From NCBI GenBank assembly GCA_011634665.1, contig WAEK01000001.1, positions 3,496,501 through 3,560,500 on the forward strand: 64,000 bases of DNA. Direction: 5' to 3'. This DNA is from Mortierella sp. BCC40632. Its lineage: Eukaryota > Mortierellomycota > Mortierellomycetes > Mortierellales > Mortierellaceae. The notes beneath the pieces were generated by a model. It ran no database searches. It was given only the letters and a program-made list of their open reading frames with translations, and was not told where the DNA came from. Position 1 is the first letter of the stretch. Each line of letters begins with the position of its first letter. Positions 49,270 through 61,047 of this stretch are shown piece after piece. The position numbers were made by a program, and so were the translations under genes.

Positions 49270-52200
49270 ATGAAGAGTGGTAGCATGCTCATGCCCAATG
49301 TCAGCATACTGGCAGCGATTCTCCTTGTTTCGAGTCTATTCTTTGGCCAGATTGGTGCCTTTCGGTGGCGTGGACGATTTCTATCCAAGGATGACACTCT
49401 CCATTCATCGTCCTTATCAGACAATAGAGAGGCTTCACAATCTGGCTGTAAGAGCATCCAAAGATATAGCTAGCCTCTCTTTCCTCAAGAAACATTTAAC
49501 AGCTCTTTCTGGACTCCTTTTCCTTATTCATTTGTTGTCTTTTGTTTATTTTCCTCTCCCCCCAAAGCTATAGACACAGCCGACGAAAGCATTTTCTCGA
49601 TCATTGAAGAAATGGACCGAGCCATGCAGTTAGGAGCATGTATTGACCTACTGTGGTGTAAACAAGGCACAGCAGACAACGAGGATGGAAATGCTTGATA
49701 AGCGCGAAGCTTACCTTGTTTCCTATTTCCTAGCATCTCTGGATGCTTATGACCAACAGCCGAGCTGTTTTAGGGAAGCAACACGTGCTCTAAAGCGAGG
49801 TTGCAAGAATATCGATATTGATGAAGAGGAAAAGATATTGTGCAAGTCATGCCTGCGTTTATGTGGCCAAAGCATTCCTTGAAAAAAAAAAAAAAAAAAA
49901 AGGACCCCTTCTATTAACAATCTTATCCATTGCGCTTTATTTTTTTTTGTTGTGGCCAAAAGATGCTGTTCGACTGACGGCTTGTGAAATTGCAACGGCG
50001 GATCTTCCTATGCCAAGGGAGTGCCGCATGGCCGAATCTTGGGATCTAGACGTCAAATCAATCAAGGACGAGCTTGGCTATTGTGTCCAGTATGGCTCAA
50101 CGATCTTTTTTCTTTCTTTCTTTTTTTATCGTCTACACAGAGAGAGGGGACGGATGAAGAATGGCGGTGTTTGGTTATAATATCATTTTTTTCCTTCTCT
50201 TGAACTACCACCATCCAGATCGCTAGGTCGTATTCCTCAGCTTTGGACATCATATTCCGGCTACTTTCGAGAGGTCAAGCTAATGTGCTATGCAGTAAGT
50301 TATGTCTTGGAACAAGGTAACCGCCTTCATTCTCCGTCAAGAGTTTAGCTGATTAAATGAAACAAAAACAAGAAGAAAAAACTCATCTTGAATGCATTAA
50401 CGAATACTCTGTGTGTATTTCATAGACGATTTTCGAGAGATTCAGCGGAATCTGACCAGAGCACATGCGGGGCATATAGCCTCAATCAAAGAACAGCAAC
50501 GTGTACTCTTTGAGACGCAAAAGCAAGAGATATCAAGGCTTCGACAAGTATTTGACCTTCAATCAGGTCTTCAAGTCGAAATGCGGTCCATCTTGGTAAA
50601 GTTTTTGGGGATATAATTCTCGGATTGAATCTCTCGTAGAGGTAGAGGAGAAAAAGATATGGATGGCGACCATTTGCTAGTATCTGACAAATTGTAAGGT
50701 TGGTTCCAATTTTGAATAGGGTGATGCAACCACGCTTAAAAAGTCTTTGGAGTCGATTCATCGAATCTTGTCAACCGTGGCTCGCGACTTAAGTGACAGC
50801 TCTATGCAGCAGAATGCCATGATTGTTCATAACCGAGATATCCACGATAGATTATGGGCAGAATTTAGAGGAAATATAAAACAGGTCAGGAACACTACTC
50901 AGGGTATCCGCTGCAAAAAAAATCAACTCTGGCCCCGTGAGCCGTTTATTGACTAGTTGCAATCGCCTCTACTTTAATTTACCTCCCTCTCTCCCCCTTT
51001 TTTTAGACGATGAGCCTTACAGCAGACTCTATACAAAAGTGGCACCAAAGCATTGACAATGGAGTGAGTCGCTCCCGAGAACTCGAGCATCAAATGGACC
51101 ATCATCTGGTAAGAGGAGTTTCTTTGATTCTTTTACGAGGTGTGTCGGTAGCTGACTCGGCTTTCAGGCATTTTGAAAAAGCATTCATTTGCTACTATTT
51201 TTTTTCCACGATTGGTATTAGAGCACACTTCGTTCTGCAAATAATGACGCAGACGCGATATCAAAAGCAATTTCCCTGACCGAGACCAGGATAGAAACCT
51301 TGAATGATCTGATTTTTGACAGGACAGAGGCATTCTCGAATCTTCATACGCAAATCGTTTCCAAGGTTGATCTCCTGACTCAAGACTTGGTTCGCAACTT
51401 TACCGAGATGATCCGAGTCCTTGAGTACAAGAATACTAACGCTTGGAGCGATATGGAGCAAACCATTCAATCCAGCCAATCAAAGTTTCAGGACGAGGTC
51501 GCATTGACTCTGCAACGAGTTCGCTCCGAGATTGAGATGACGGCCTTGGAATCCCAGGGTAGACTCGAGAGTTTGGCTTTACTTATTGATAACGTGCACT
51601 CTAAGCATTTGGCCGTACTTGGATTCTTGAGAAGAGTTTACGAGAATCTCGACACTGTTCAAGGTACTGAAGAGAAAAAAAAAGTTTAAGGAATGGATAT
51701 TGGAGGGGAGAGAGGGGGGTGTTTTAATCTAACTTTTTGAGCATTTTTCTAGCTACTTTGCAAGGAATCACTTTGCGGTCGCTTCTGGTCTTTGGACTCT
51801 TTCTTCTTTTGCACATTGCCGTACTGGGTGTTGGCACGACCAGTAGGTTTTAATTTTCTCTCTCTCTTCCTTGTGACACATGCTAGCCTACAACGTTTGG
51901 GCCAAACTCTATGCATTCTCAAGACGAACCCAACTTTATTCCAACGCTATTATTACGCATATATATTTTCTTTTTTAAAACGCGTCTCTTTCACCTATTC
52001 CTAGCGATTCAGTGTATCCTTTCCATTGTCCTGGTCATTTTTTCGGGACAATTATTTTCTCCGATGACCTTCTCTCAATCATTTGCCCTTCTCGTATGTG
52101 CAAGGCCACTCTGGACTGTGATAAAGTATCTAAAATGGAATATGCTATCCATCAAGACAGGACCGTCTTTAGAATCTAATGATTTTCTTGAGGCGCTGAT

Positions 52201-52537
52201 GACGGATGGAGAGCTCAGCGGCGGCGAGGACTATGAACCGGATACAGAGACTAGCACTAGCATGGACATGTTTCAGGGATACTTTGACAAAGGCTCTTGC
52301 AACAGTAACTCTTGCCAGCATCAACACCAACATTTGTACCATGAGAAGGAAAGCAATCCAATGCTTCGGATAGCTACTGTGAGTCCAGATTATGGGAGAT
52401 ACGATCGAGGCAAAGTGTATATTCTTGGATATAGCCAAGGTGGAAGAGAGACATCGGAGCAAATGGGCAGCCTATTGAGCTGGTCTTTGGGATCATTTGT
52501 CTGTGCTAGTGATGACTACAAATGTATGCAGGATTGA
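49270..52537 (+). CDS. KAR5: KAR5/GEX1/Brambleberry family nuclear-membrane fusion protein
   Basis: ER/nuclear-envelope protein needed for fusion of nuclei in karyogamy. Eleven exons: 49270-49447, 49568-49628, 49684-49841, 49963-50089, 50219-50316, 50426-50595, 50720-50884, 51007-51108, 51222-51663, 51753-51842, 52005-52537; 707 residues. A signal peptide covers about 1-30 (ILAAILLVSSLFFG). The family's cysteine domain is clear: CFREATRALKRGC (108-120), YAVRLTACEIATADLPMPREC (133-153), then PQLWTSYSGYFREV (181-194) and Cys198. Long coiled coils span about 205-500. The C-terminal membrane segments are SLLVFGLFLLLHIAVLGVG (from about 508), a second near 532-546 and an amphipathic third. Intron 3 is GC-AG. 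Intron 2 (55 nt, weak GTTAGG/CGAG) and intron 10 (a 44-nt alternative exists) are uncertain. Confidence 0.85.
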
Positions 52538-52912
52538 TCAATATTGAAAGGTAGCTTTCTAAAATACAAGACAAAAGATTTCTTCTATCGCAACACATCC
52601 CAATATTTTGAGAGTCCAGCGTCTCGATACTCATTTGTAGAAGCATGGAGGGATGCCTAGTAGTAAAAGTACCAAATATTTGACCCAATACGACAGGACA
52701 ATAGTTGGTGGGAATAGTACAGTATATATTTTTTTTTAAAAAAAAGAATGCAACGAGGAAGTGGAGGAGGTCATTAGAGAAAAACAAGATGGAGGCCTAG
52801 ACTCTGATTCATCGCCGCTGGTGCCGTTTTCTACATGATATGATGGTTGATGGTTGATGTGAAAAAAAAGAAGAGAAAAAACAGGGGAAAGGTATTTTTC
52901 TACTTTCAGATC
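52538..52912. other. Convergent spacer KAR5 / GCV1
   Basis: 375 bases holding two 3' ends. T/A runs near 52731-52745; no gene. Confidence 0.6.
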
Positions 52913-54804
52913 TTAAGCCTTGTGGTAACCAGCAGGGACAAAGGGCATCTTGGTGACGACGGCATCACGCTTGGTGCCACGGATCTCGACCTGGAGCTTA
53001 GTGCCCGACTTGTGGTGACCGTTGGCAACATAAGCCATAGCAATGTTCTTCTTGATCGAAGGAGCGGGGCAGCCCGAGGTAACGGCACCAATGACATCAC
53101 CCGAGGGGGACAAGACCTTGACGCCCTCACGAGCAGGGGCACCCTCAACCAAGAGACCAACACGACGCTTCGAGACACCGTTCTTGAGCTGATCCTGGAT
53201 CTTGGCAGCACCCAAGAATCCACCCTCGGCACGACGACGCTTGCCAATTGTCCATGTCAAACCAGCCTCAATGGGAGTGATGGTCTCGTTCAAATCATTG
53301 CCGTACAAGCAGAGACCGGCCTCCAGACGCAAGCTGTCACGCGCACCCAATCCGGCCAATTCGACGCTGGGGTCGGCCATCAACAACTTGGTGAACTCGA
53401 TGGCATCGCTGTTGGGGACCGAGATCTATAATAGTTTGAAAAATATAAAAAATGTTAGCCATATGGATTTGAAAAAATGTCATCCAGCAAGTTAAGATAC
53501 AGTATTATCTCTTTTTACCTCAAAACCATCCTCGCCAGTGTATCCGGAACGGGCAACGTGAACATCAATACCCTTGATGGTCATGAAGCGAGCATCCATG
53601 AAGGGCAAGTCACGGAGATCCTTCTCAGCCAACTTCTCGATCACCTGAGCGGCCTTGGGACCCTGGATAGCGATCAACTGGTGGTCCTCAATGATCTTGA
53701 GGTCAACATCGCCTCCCTTATCCTGGAAGGCCTTCATCTGGGCACGGATATGAGCCAAATCCTTGTCGGCACAGCCGGCGTTAGAGACGACATAGAGCGA
53801 ATCCTGGTGCTTGCAAATGATGGTATCATCGATAATGCCTCCGTTCTCGTTGGTGAAGACGGACAAGGTCGAGCTGCCCACGGGCAAGGCCTCAATATCG
53901 GCCACAGTGATCGACTCGTAGAACTTGACACGGTCCTTGCCAGTGATTCTGTAGGTTGATGTTATAGAATGAGTTGGACAATACCATGAGTGTGGTTAGC
54001 GATGTTTGTCCTTGAGGCAAGAGGAGAATTTTTCTCACGCGTTTCCTTGGTAATCCCAGCTGCCTTATTCTTCCAGGTCTAAAAGAAAGAAATCCTTCTC
54101 TCCCACTTTACCTGGTGGCCAACATGTGGCTGACATCGAAGACCGAGGCGTTCTGACGGGTCCAGTTGTGCGAGGCAATCACGCCGAGGTTCGAGTACTG
54201 GACGGGCATGGACCAGCCGGCATAAGGAACCATCTTGCCACCATTCTGGACGTGGTAGTCGTGCAAGATGGTCTTCTTCAAGGCCTAGTAAAAAAAAAAA
54301 AAAAAAAAAAAAAAATAGAGGAAGGAGGAATAGCAAATATTGAAAGTATCAGTCCCCATGCATTCATGATCGATGATCATAGTTGGTTCTGAGCGAGAGA
54401 ATATAAAACGCCTGTTTGTGCATTTCCGGACGCGTGTTATATTTTTGGGGTGAGGGTGATGGGGAGGAGGGTAGGTGGGTTGATCCTGTGAGAAACAGAA
54501 GTGACTCTGGGACGCTGCAAGTAGTGAAATACAATACACACACACCGACACACATACACACATATATATTCACTCTCCCAAGTTGCCCGCTCTCTTCCTA
54601 TTCCTGTTCCTTTGCCTGGTTGAGTGAATGAGAGAGAAAGTATGTGGGCTGTAAAAAGTGGAAGGGGCATGGAGCAATGAAGATGAAGTTTTTGTCCATG
54701 AGATTTACCTCGCCGGAGGCAGCGGCAGCATAGCCGCGCTGGGCGGTGGCGCGAACAACACCCGAGGCGGAAAGGGATCTTGCGAGCTTGAGAGTGGAAA
54801 GCAT
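52913..54804 (-). CDS. GCV1: Aminomethyltransferase, glycine cleavage system T protein
   Basis: Mitochondrial T protein. It transfers the methylene group from the aminomethyl-lipoyl H protein to tetrahydrofolate and releases ammonia. Exons 54804-54709, 54284-54112, 53948-53519, 53425-52913; 403 residues, the same length as human AMT. Residues 1-25 form an Arg/Ser/Ala-rich mitochondrial presequence ([19 protein letters not shown]). Family motifs are [21 protein letters not shown] in exon 2, [41 protein letters not shown] and PIEAGLTW. The conserved folate-site Asp falls in the FDVSHM segment. ATG 54804 is the only ATG before the presequence; an upstream in-frame TTG is not needed. All introns are GT-AG. 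The leader is CT-rich in sense. Confidence 0.95.
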
Positions 54805-55514
54805 GTTGGAGTGAAGGCGAATGAGATGCAAATGAAAGAGTGGGGAGTGGGGAGTGGAGAGTGCAAAGGTGAAGAGACAAAGAGAATGAAAAAAGAGAAA
54901 GAGAGAAGAAGAAGAAGAGAGCCAGAAGAAGAAAGAAAGAAAGAAAGAAAAAAAAAGAAAAAAAAGGAGTCCAACGGAAGCGACCGCCTGCCCGTCCGTT
55001 TCCTTTCATGACCTTCCCACCGGTCCCTTGCTCCCCACACAGTTTGTCTCTTTCTTTCTTTTTGTCTCTCTCACAGTTTTTCACTGTTTGCCGAGACCAT
55101 TGGATCGTGTGGGCCGTGGATCAGCATGGATCGCGGAGACAAACAGACAGACAGAGAGATTGAGAGAGGGGGGAGAAAGAAGCGGGCGGAGGAGACGCAC
55201 GACCACTGAGAATGCTCTCATCCAAGTTTTTTTTGCGTTGACTCGGTGGAATGAACCTTACCAGAGTCCGCTTTGCCCCTGTGCCTGGTCTCTGAGAGTG
55301 ACTGCTCTTCTTTCTCACTCTCTCTCACTCTCCAACTTTCACTCTCACTCTGTCACTTCTCTCGGAATGGACAGGAACGTGCGCTCGCCAGCTTGTCTGG
55401 CACTTGGCCGCGAAAGGTTCCGCTCACAACCAGGGTCTGATCCTATGCCTCATCATTTCTCTCTCTCTCTCTCTCCACTCCCCAACATGTTTCCTTGCTC
55501 TTGCTCTCCTATTC

Positions 55515-55554
<40 letters not shown>

Positions 55555-55616
55555 CTTCTTTTCTTTCTCTCTCCTCTCTTTCTCTAGTTCTTGTTCAATC
55601 GCTCTTGTCGGTCTCT
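54805..55616. other. GCV1 upstream / SEH1 downstream region
   Basis: The GCV1 leader (pyrimidine-rich in sense) is followed by low-complexity DNA with a T40-plus run at about 55518-55554. No gene recognised. An open frame at 55028-55939 (+) overlaps SEH1 exons antisense and is low-complexity. Confidence 0.55.
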
Positions 55617-57316
55617 TTAGCGCTGGAAGGCGCTTGGTCCTTCCTCTGCAGACACTACGCTCATGCACTTCCAATCCCCCGTGTAAGTCGCTATTGAAAA
55701 AGAAGAAGAAGCAGCGTTTCATGTCAGTGAACGGCTCCAAAATCTGTAAAGGAGATTCTGGGGTGAGCAGTGAGAGTGTTATGAACATAAAAAAAAAAAA
55801 AAAAAAAGATGGCAACAATAACACAGCAAAAAAAAAAAGGAGAATGGCCGGCTCACCTTTCCACAGACGGACTTTGCCGTCGTCGCCTGATGACGAGAGA
55901 ATGGTTCCTGTCACATTCCACTCGACGCGCCACACCTAAGATATTATCCAAGCATTACATTATGCAGACCCAGTGTCAGCATGCATTTTCCTTTTTGGAA
56001 ATGATAGAGCATTTGTACTTGTTTCTTTTTTTTTTTACCTCAGCATTATGATCTGGAAAGTCTGCAATCAGAGTCACATTAAACATCTTGCGCGACCAGC
56101 CTCCAGTCAAAGCTCCACTCTGACTGTCGTCTGTCAACTTGAATATCCTCACATGTCCATCCTTGCAAGCCGTAGCAATCAAATGATAACTCCTATAGTT
56201 GGTTGTTAAAAAAAAAAAAAGAGATTCCTCATGAGATATTGTCCAAGAGGAGGGGGGTTCTCTCGATCGATCTTGTCGAAAATACTGTTTGTCCTTATTC
56301 CTGGATTACCTTCCCATATTAGGAGCCCAACTGACATCATGTACAACGCCTCCATGGCCACCCAGAACTTCGCATGCCTGCCATTTGTTGTTATGATCCT
56401 GTCTGAAGATCTATTCCAAACAACCACAACAACGTATCGTTAATTGAGTAGAAGTAAAAGAAATAATAACAATAAAAAATCAGCATATCCAGTCAGTGGG
56501 CCTCCTCCTCCTCTCTCTCCTCTCCTTTACCTTGGCAACATGATCTTTGGCACAACCAACGACCATCATCTGGGCCGTAAATTTTGAAGTACACCAAGAC
56601 AGACAGTGATTTCCTTCCTCATCCTTGCTGGGTCCGTCACTGACTGGGAACGAGTCGATCATGGTCCAATGCACAAGGCTTGTCACGTCCATTGCTTCAT
56701 AAATCCGAACCTGTCCATCTGCAGCACACACAGCCTATATCGAGCGCAGATATATAGAGAGGGTTAATATCTGCAAAAGTTCCCCCAAAGAAAGAGAGAA
56801 AGGAATTGAGTGAAGGAGAGAGGAAAGTAGAGTTGAAAGTGGAGATCCAGACTTACAAGGCGAAGACCGAGGTGGTTGGGAGCAAACTCGACATCCTGCA
56901 CGGTTCCACTTCCGTCACGTAGTGTTGCCATTGGTACCCATTTCTTTACAGCGTCTATGATAAAAAAAAAAAAAAAAGAAATATTCATTGTCCAGGGAGA
57001 ATAAAAAAAAAAAAAAACTCTGTCAGTCGCTCTCCTTGAGATTTTGATAAAAAAAAAAAAAAGGCACTCTTTCGTTGGTTCATTTGGATATTTTTTATAC
57101 CATGGTAAACTTCCTCCCAGATGGCGACACTCCTGTCAAACGAGCAAGACGCCAACACCTGACCATATTCAGGATGTGCCCACGAAGACTTTAATACTGC
57201 GCACGAGTGGGCCTATTGTGTTGTTGTTGTTGTTGTTGAGACCATCCAGAAGGGAGAAAGAAGGAGAAAGAAGGAGAGAAAGAGAGTCCAGTTTAATAAT
57301 TGGTAAGAGTTGTAGT

Positions 57317-57366
<50 letters not shown>

Positions 57367-57721
57367 AAACTTGCCTTGATAGAAAAGTTGGACTCCCAGA
57401 TGCCATCGGTTTCATTGTAGTCCCAAATCTTGATCTTTTGGTCCGATGAACAAGTGGCTATGTTTCCCATTGATGAGAACATATAACACCCATTAAGTAG
57501 GAAAAAGAGAAAATACAGAGTCCTTTGTTAGATGGTGGAAATCGCCTCCCTCAAATGTCGCGTGTGTACGGAAGAGTTCCTCTGGACCCATCATTGTTGG
57601 CGGAAGAAAAAAAAAAGGAGTAGAAACTCTTCTCCATACCGAGTCGGTTGCCGTAGTAGTTGAATGCAACGTCGTGGATGAGATCCTCGTGTGTGCCGTC
57701 AAACTTCGTTACTTGGTTCAT
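55617..57721 (-). CDS. SEH1: WD40 nucleoporin / SEACAT subunit Seh1
   Basis: Seven-bladed WD40 protein shared by the Nup107/Nup84 nuclear-pore complex and the SEACAT/GATOR2 complex that signals amino acids to TORC1. Nine exons: 57721-57640, 57457-57375, 57212-57101, 56954-56857, 56734-56531, 56410-56310, 56192-56039, 55935-55857, 55690-55617; 328 residues (family 330-360). The order of conserved pieces matches Seh1, not Sec13: [115 protein letters not shown], and the closing DWKCM. Intron 2 is GC-AG (GCAAGT) with an adjacent T run of about 45 in sense. It lies downstream of folliculin on the same strand. Confidence 0.92.
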
Positions 57722-58554
57722 TTTCTTTTTTTTTTAGGCCGTTGTCCTAGGTCGTTTCTTTCGTCTAATGAAAAAAAAAAAAAAAGTGGCTGTGTTGAAG
57801 GTAGGTCCTGTCCTGTTCCTGTCAGTGATGATGTCTTTCTAAAGTTTCCCGTGTCTCTTGTCAGTCAGGATGTGTGTGTGTGTGTGTCGAGTATGGGCGC
57901 GGGGTGTACGCGAAAATAAGGTGTAAAAAAAAAAAAGGAACCGTGGAGGAGAAAGAAATGCCTAATCTCTCTTCTCATTCTCTGTGATCCAACGTAAGGA
58001 ATAAAAAAAAGAAAAGCAGTCCGGAATATCTTTTTAAAATGGTCTACAAAATCCTCTCCCTCCCCTCTTTTTCCTGTGCTCTACTTTCTCCCTTCTTCTC
58101 TTACCTTGCATTAGAAACCAAAGAACAGCCGTCCAAACCCAAGTCCCCGAATCTTTTCCCTTTAAAAGCACCGCAAGTCACGGAATTTTTTTTTCTCTTT
58201 AACTTTTGATTCACGCTGTTGATGTTCTATTTGGTGACTTGGTTGAGATCCCTTCTCAGGTTGCCGTGCCGTTAACTGCAAGAGTAAAAAAGTGCTCACG
58301 TTATCTCCTTGTTAGCTCCTTTCCTCCATGGGATAATGAGGTCGTCTTGTTGAGTACATTGCCTATCCTTTTTAAAATGCGTTAAACAAAGTCAAAAAAA
58401 AAAAAAAAAGAGTCTCTTCTGTAGTTCCTCCTTCGCTCTCTTAAATATGTACTATGCTTTTTTCTCTGTCCCTACACAGCAATGGTCTATTTTGCATTTT
58501 TTTTCTCTTTCTTTTCTTTTTTTTATTTCTTCAATTGCTCTTTGCGTGTCTCTA
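57722..58554. other. Spacer folliculin end / SEH1 start
   Basis: 833 bases with A/T runs (57770-57785, 58394-58409), a GT run near 57872-57886 and no coding signal. It must contain the SEH1 promoter and the folliculin 3' end. Confidence 0.55.
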
Positions 58555-60772
58555 TCAGTCGCCAGTAGACTTCTTCTGGTATCCGGTAGCAGAGGTGCCC
58601 GACACGGTGATGACTGTGGCTGCAGTGGTCACGGCAGCAACCGTTGGTGTTCCTGCTTGGACAGGTCCTTGCGCTAGCACCGGTCCATGACTCTGGGTTC
58701 CCGATGGGGTCTCTGACTCGGCTCCTGCAGTTGCTGCAGTTGATGTTGTTGCTGTCGCTGCTGTAATGGCTGTCGCTGCTGCTGTTCTTACTACTGCTTC
58801 AGCGGCCTCTGCGGCTGCTGCCACTGCTACCAATGGATTTTCGCTTCTGTACTTTTGAGATTGTAATGCTGCGGATCGGGCACACCTCGTAAAGAACCGG
58901 AGGATCTTGAGATCTCGTCGGTCCACGTTCATCGATATTAAGAATTTCTCTACCTTGGCCTCATCCGATGCAAAGCCTGCCAGGTACATATTATGGAATT
59001 GCCTCGATTTGCTAAAAACAACAACGACAACAACAAAGCAAACCATATTAAAGGATGTTTGCGTTTAGTCAGCATGATCTCAAGCACTAGGGGTATGAAA
59101 GCGATAGCGTGGTATGTTGATGACCAGAAAAAAAAAGTGAATAAATAGGAATAACAAAACATACCTGATCCAGTCCTCTCGAAGGAGCTCCAATCGTTTG
59201 ATTTCGATCGCGCGTGGCATCTTGAGGTCAAGAATATCATTCACAATCTCGACATACAATGGACAAGGAACTTGTTGTAGCATTCCTGTTCCCACGGCGC
59301 CCGGAGACAGACTTGGAGACATTCTTTTACCATTCATCTCTCCAGGATTCCATTGCAACACTCCTGGCGGCTCTTCACCCGCCTGCAAGAGATATATCCG
59401 TCGTTGTGCTTGGAATCCACTGTTTGAGGAATAATGTAATCCTGGCATGGATGTAGGGGGTCGTGGATTGGGGTCAACTCCATTCCCTGGGGATTCTACC
59501 AAGGCTGCATTCAGATCCTCACTCAATTCTCCATTCACTTTCTTTGGTTGTCGTGTTGAATCATAAAGTCCTGTCTTGTCCATCCGATTTGTAAGGCTTG
59601 GAACCGTGTCAACTTTTGACCAATCCGCTTGATAAGTAAGACTTGCCATAGGATCTGAAAGACCATTCTTTAGTTGGTTCTCCGGTGGTAAAGAGGTTGG
59701 AGGTGTTGGCATTGGATGTGAAAACGTGGTCAGACAAACGTCCAATAATATAAATTCCATTGGCTCCATGTCCGAGGGTATAGGGACAGATCTGTCCAGA
59801 CCAAGGATATTGCACGCATAGCTAGGTTCATAGGTCGTTCCATCCATGATCACGGTACAGCAATCCTGCGGTAGCACATCCTGAAAATTAGAAATGGGAA
59901 CACAAATAAATACATATAAAAGAAAAAAGTATATGTCCCTTGAACTTGTTAGGGATCCATGTGAAAACACAAAAAAAGATGTTTGGAAAGAGAAACGGAC
60001 AAGTCAAGGACACACAAGCAGTAGATTAGATGCAATGCCGTCCCCAAAAAAAAAAAAAAAACGGCATGACTACCTCTAGTGCCTTGATAATCTCCTTGAC
60101 AATCCGTGACTCTTCTCCACGGATAATGACTTGGTTGCCTACAAGACTGTTCCATAGCAATCGATTAAACTTTTGTCGACCCAGAACACGTCGTAGTTCC
60201 CGAAGTGAATCAACTGTCTCCACTGGTTGTTCGCCAAAGTCATTTCTCAGTTTTGTTGTCCGTGGTGTATTAAAGTCGGAATAAGACAAAAATGGTTCGT
60301 TCTATTCAGGAAAAGTTAAATCAAGGCAGAGTCGGTCCAACTCCCAGTTAGTCACGGGTGAATATGGATGGATATGTGTGCGCAGTGTGTGCGTGTGTGT
60401 GAATTGTCTCGGATCTATTAGGGTCAAATGACGATCGCAATTTTGTTACCGTTGGTCGACCTTGGATGTGTCGCTCTGCCAATCGTCGACTGCAGTTGCT
60501 CAGGACAGAGACGAAGGCTGCATGCAACTGCACAAAGATGTCTGGTTTTGATAATACATCTGTCAAAGGCCGTCCTCGTTTTGTTGGTGCGTCTATAAAA
60601 AGGTATCGGGAACAACAACAACAACAACAACAAAAACAAAAACAAACAAAAAAAAGTAAATATCAAAACTTTAGAATGAACAAACTATCGTCATCGCTCA
60701 GAGTGGTGGTAGTGGTAGTGGTGGTAAACGGCGATCAGGAGAGATATTTGGTAGGTGTTTGATCCTCCGCAG

Positions 60773-60810
<38 letters not shown>

Positions 60811-61012
60811 AAAAGAGGGAGGGATACTTACTTTCAGGTATCGATCCTCGGTGGTGGGATGACGAATACGAGAGTGATCGTGTTGCGGGAGATTGTTGGT
60901 GCTGTAGCTGTGGGGAGACGGCATTGGCCATTGCCTGCAGATTCGACGCGATCACCTGGAACTGACTGTTGGTGAACAAATAGAGCAGAAATAGATCAAC
61001 AACGTGGGTAAG

Positions 61013-61047
<35 letters not shown>

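Noticed and set aside
52847..53431. 194-codon open frame antisense to GCV1 exon 4
   Set aside because: Mirror of a highly biased coding sequence; the minus-strand frame matches a known enzyme end to end.
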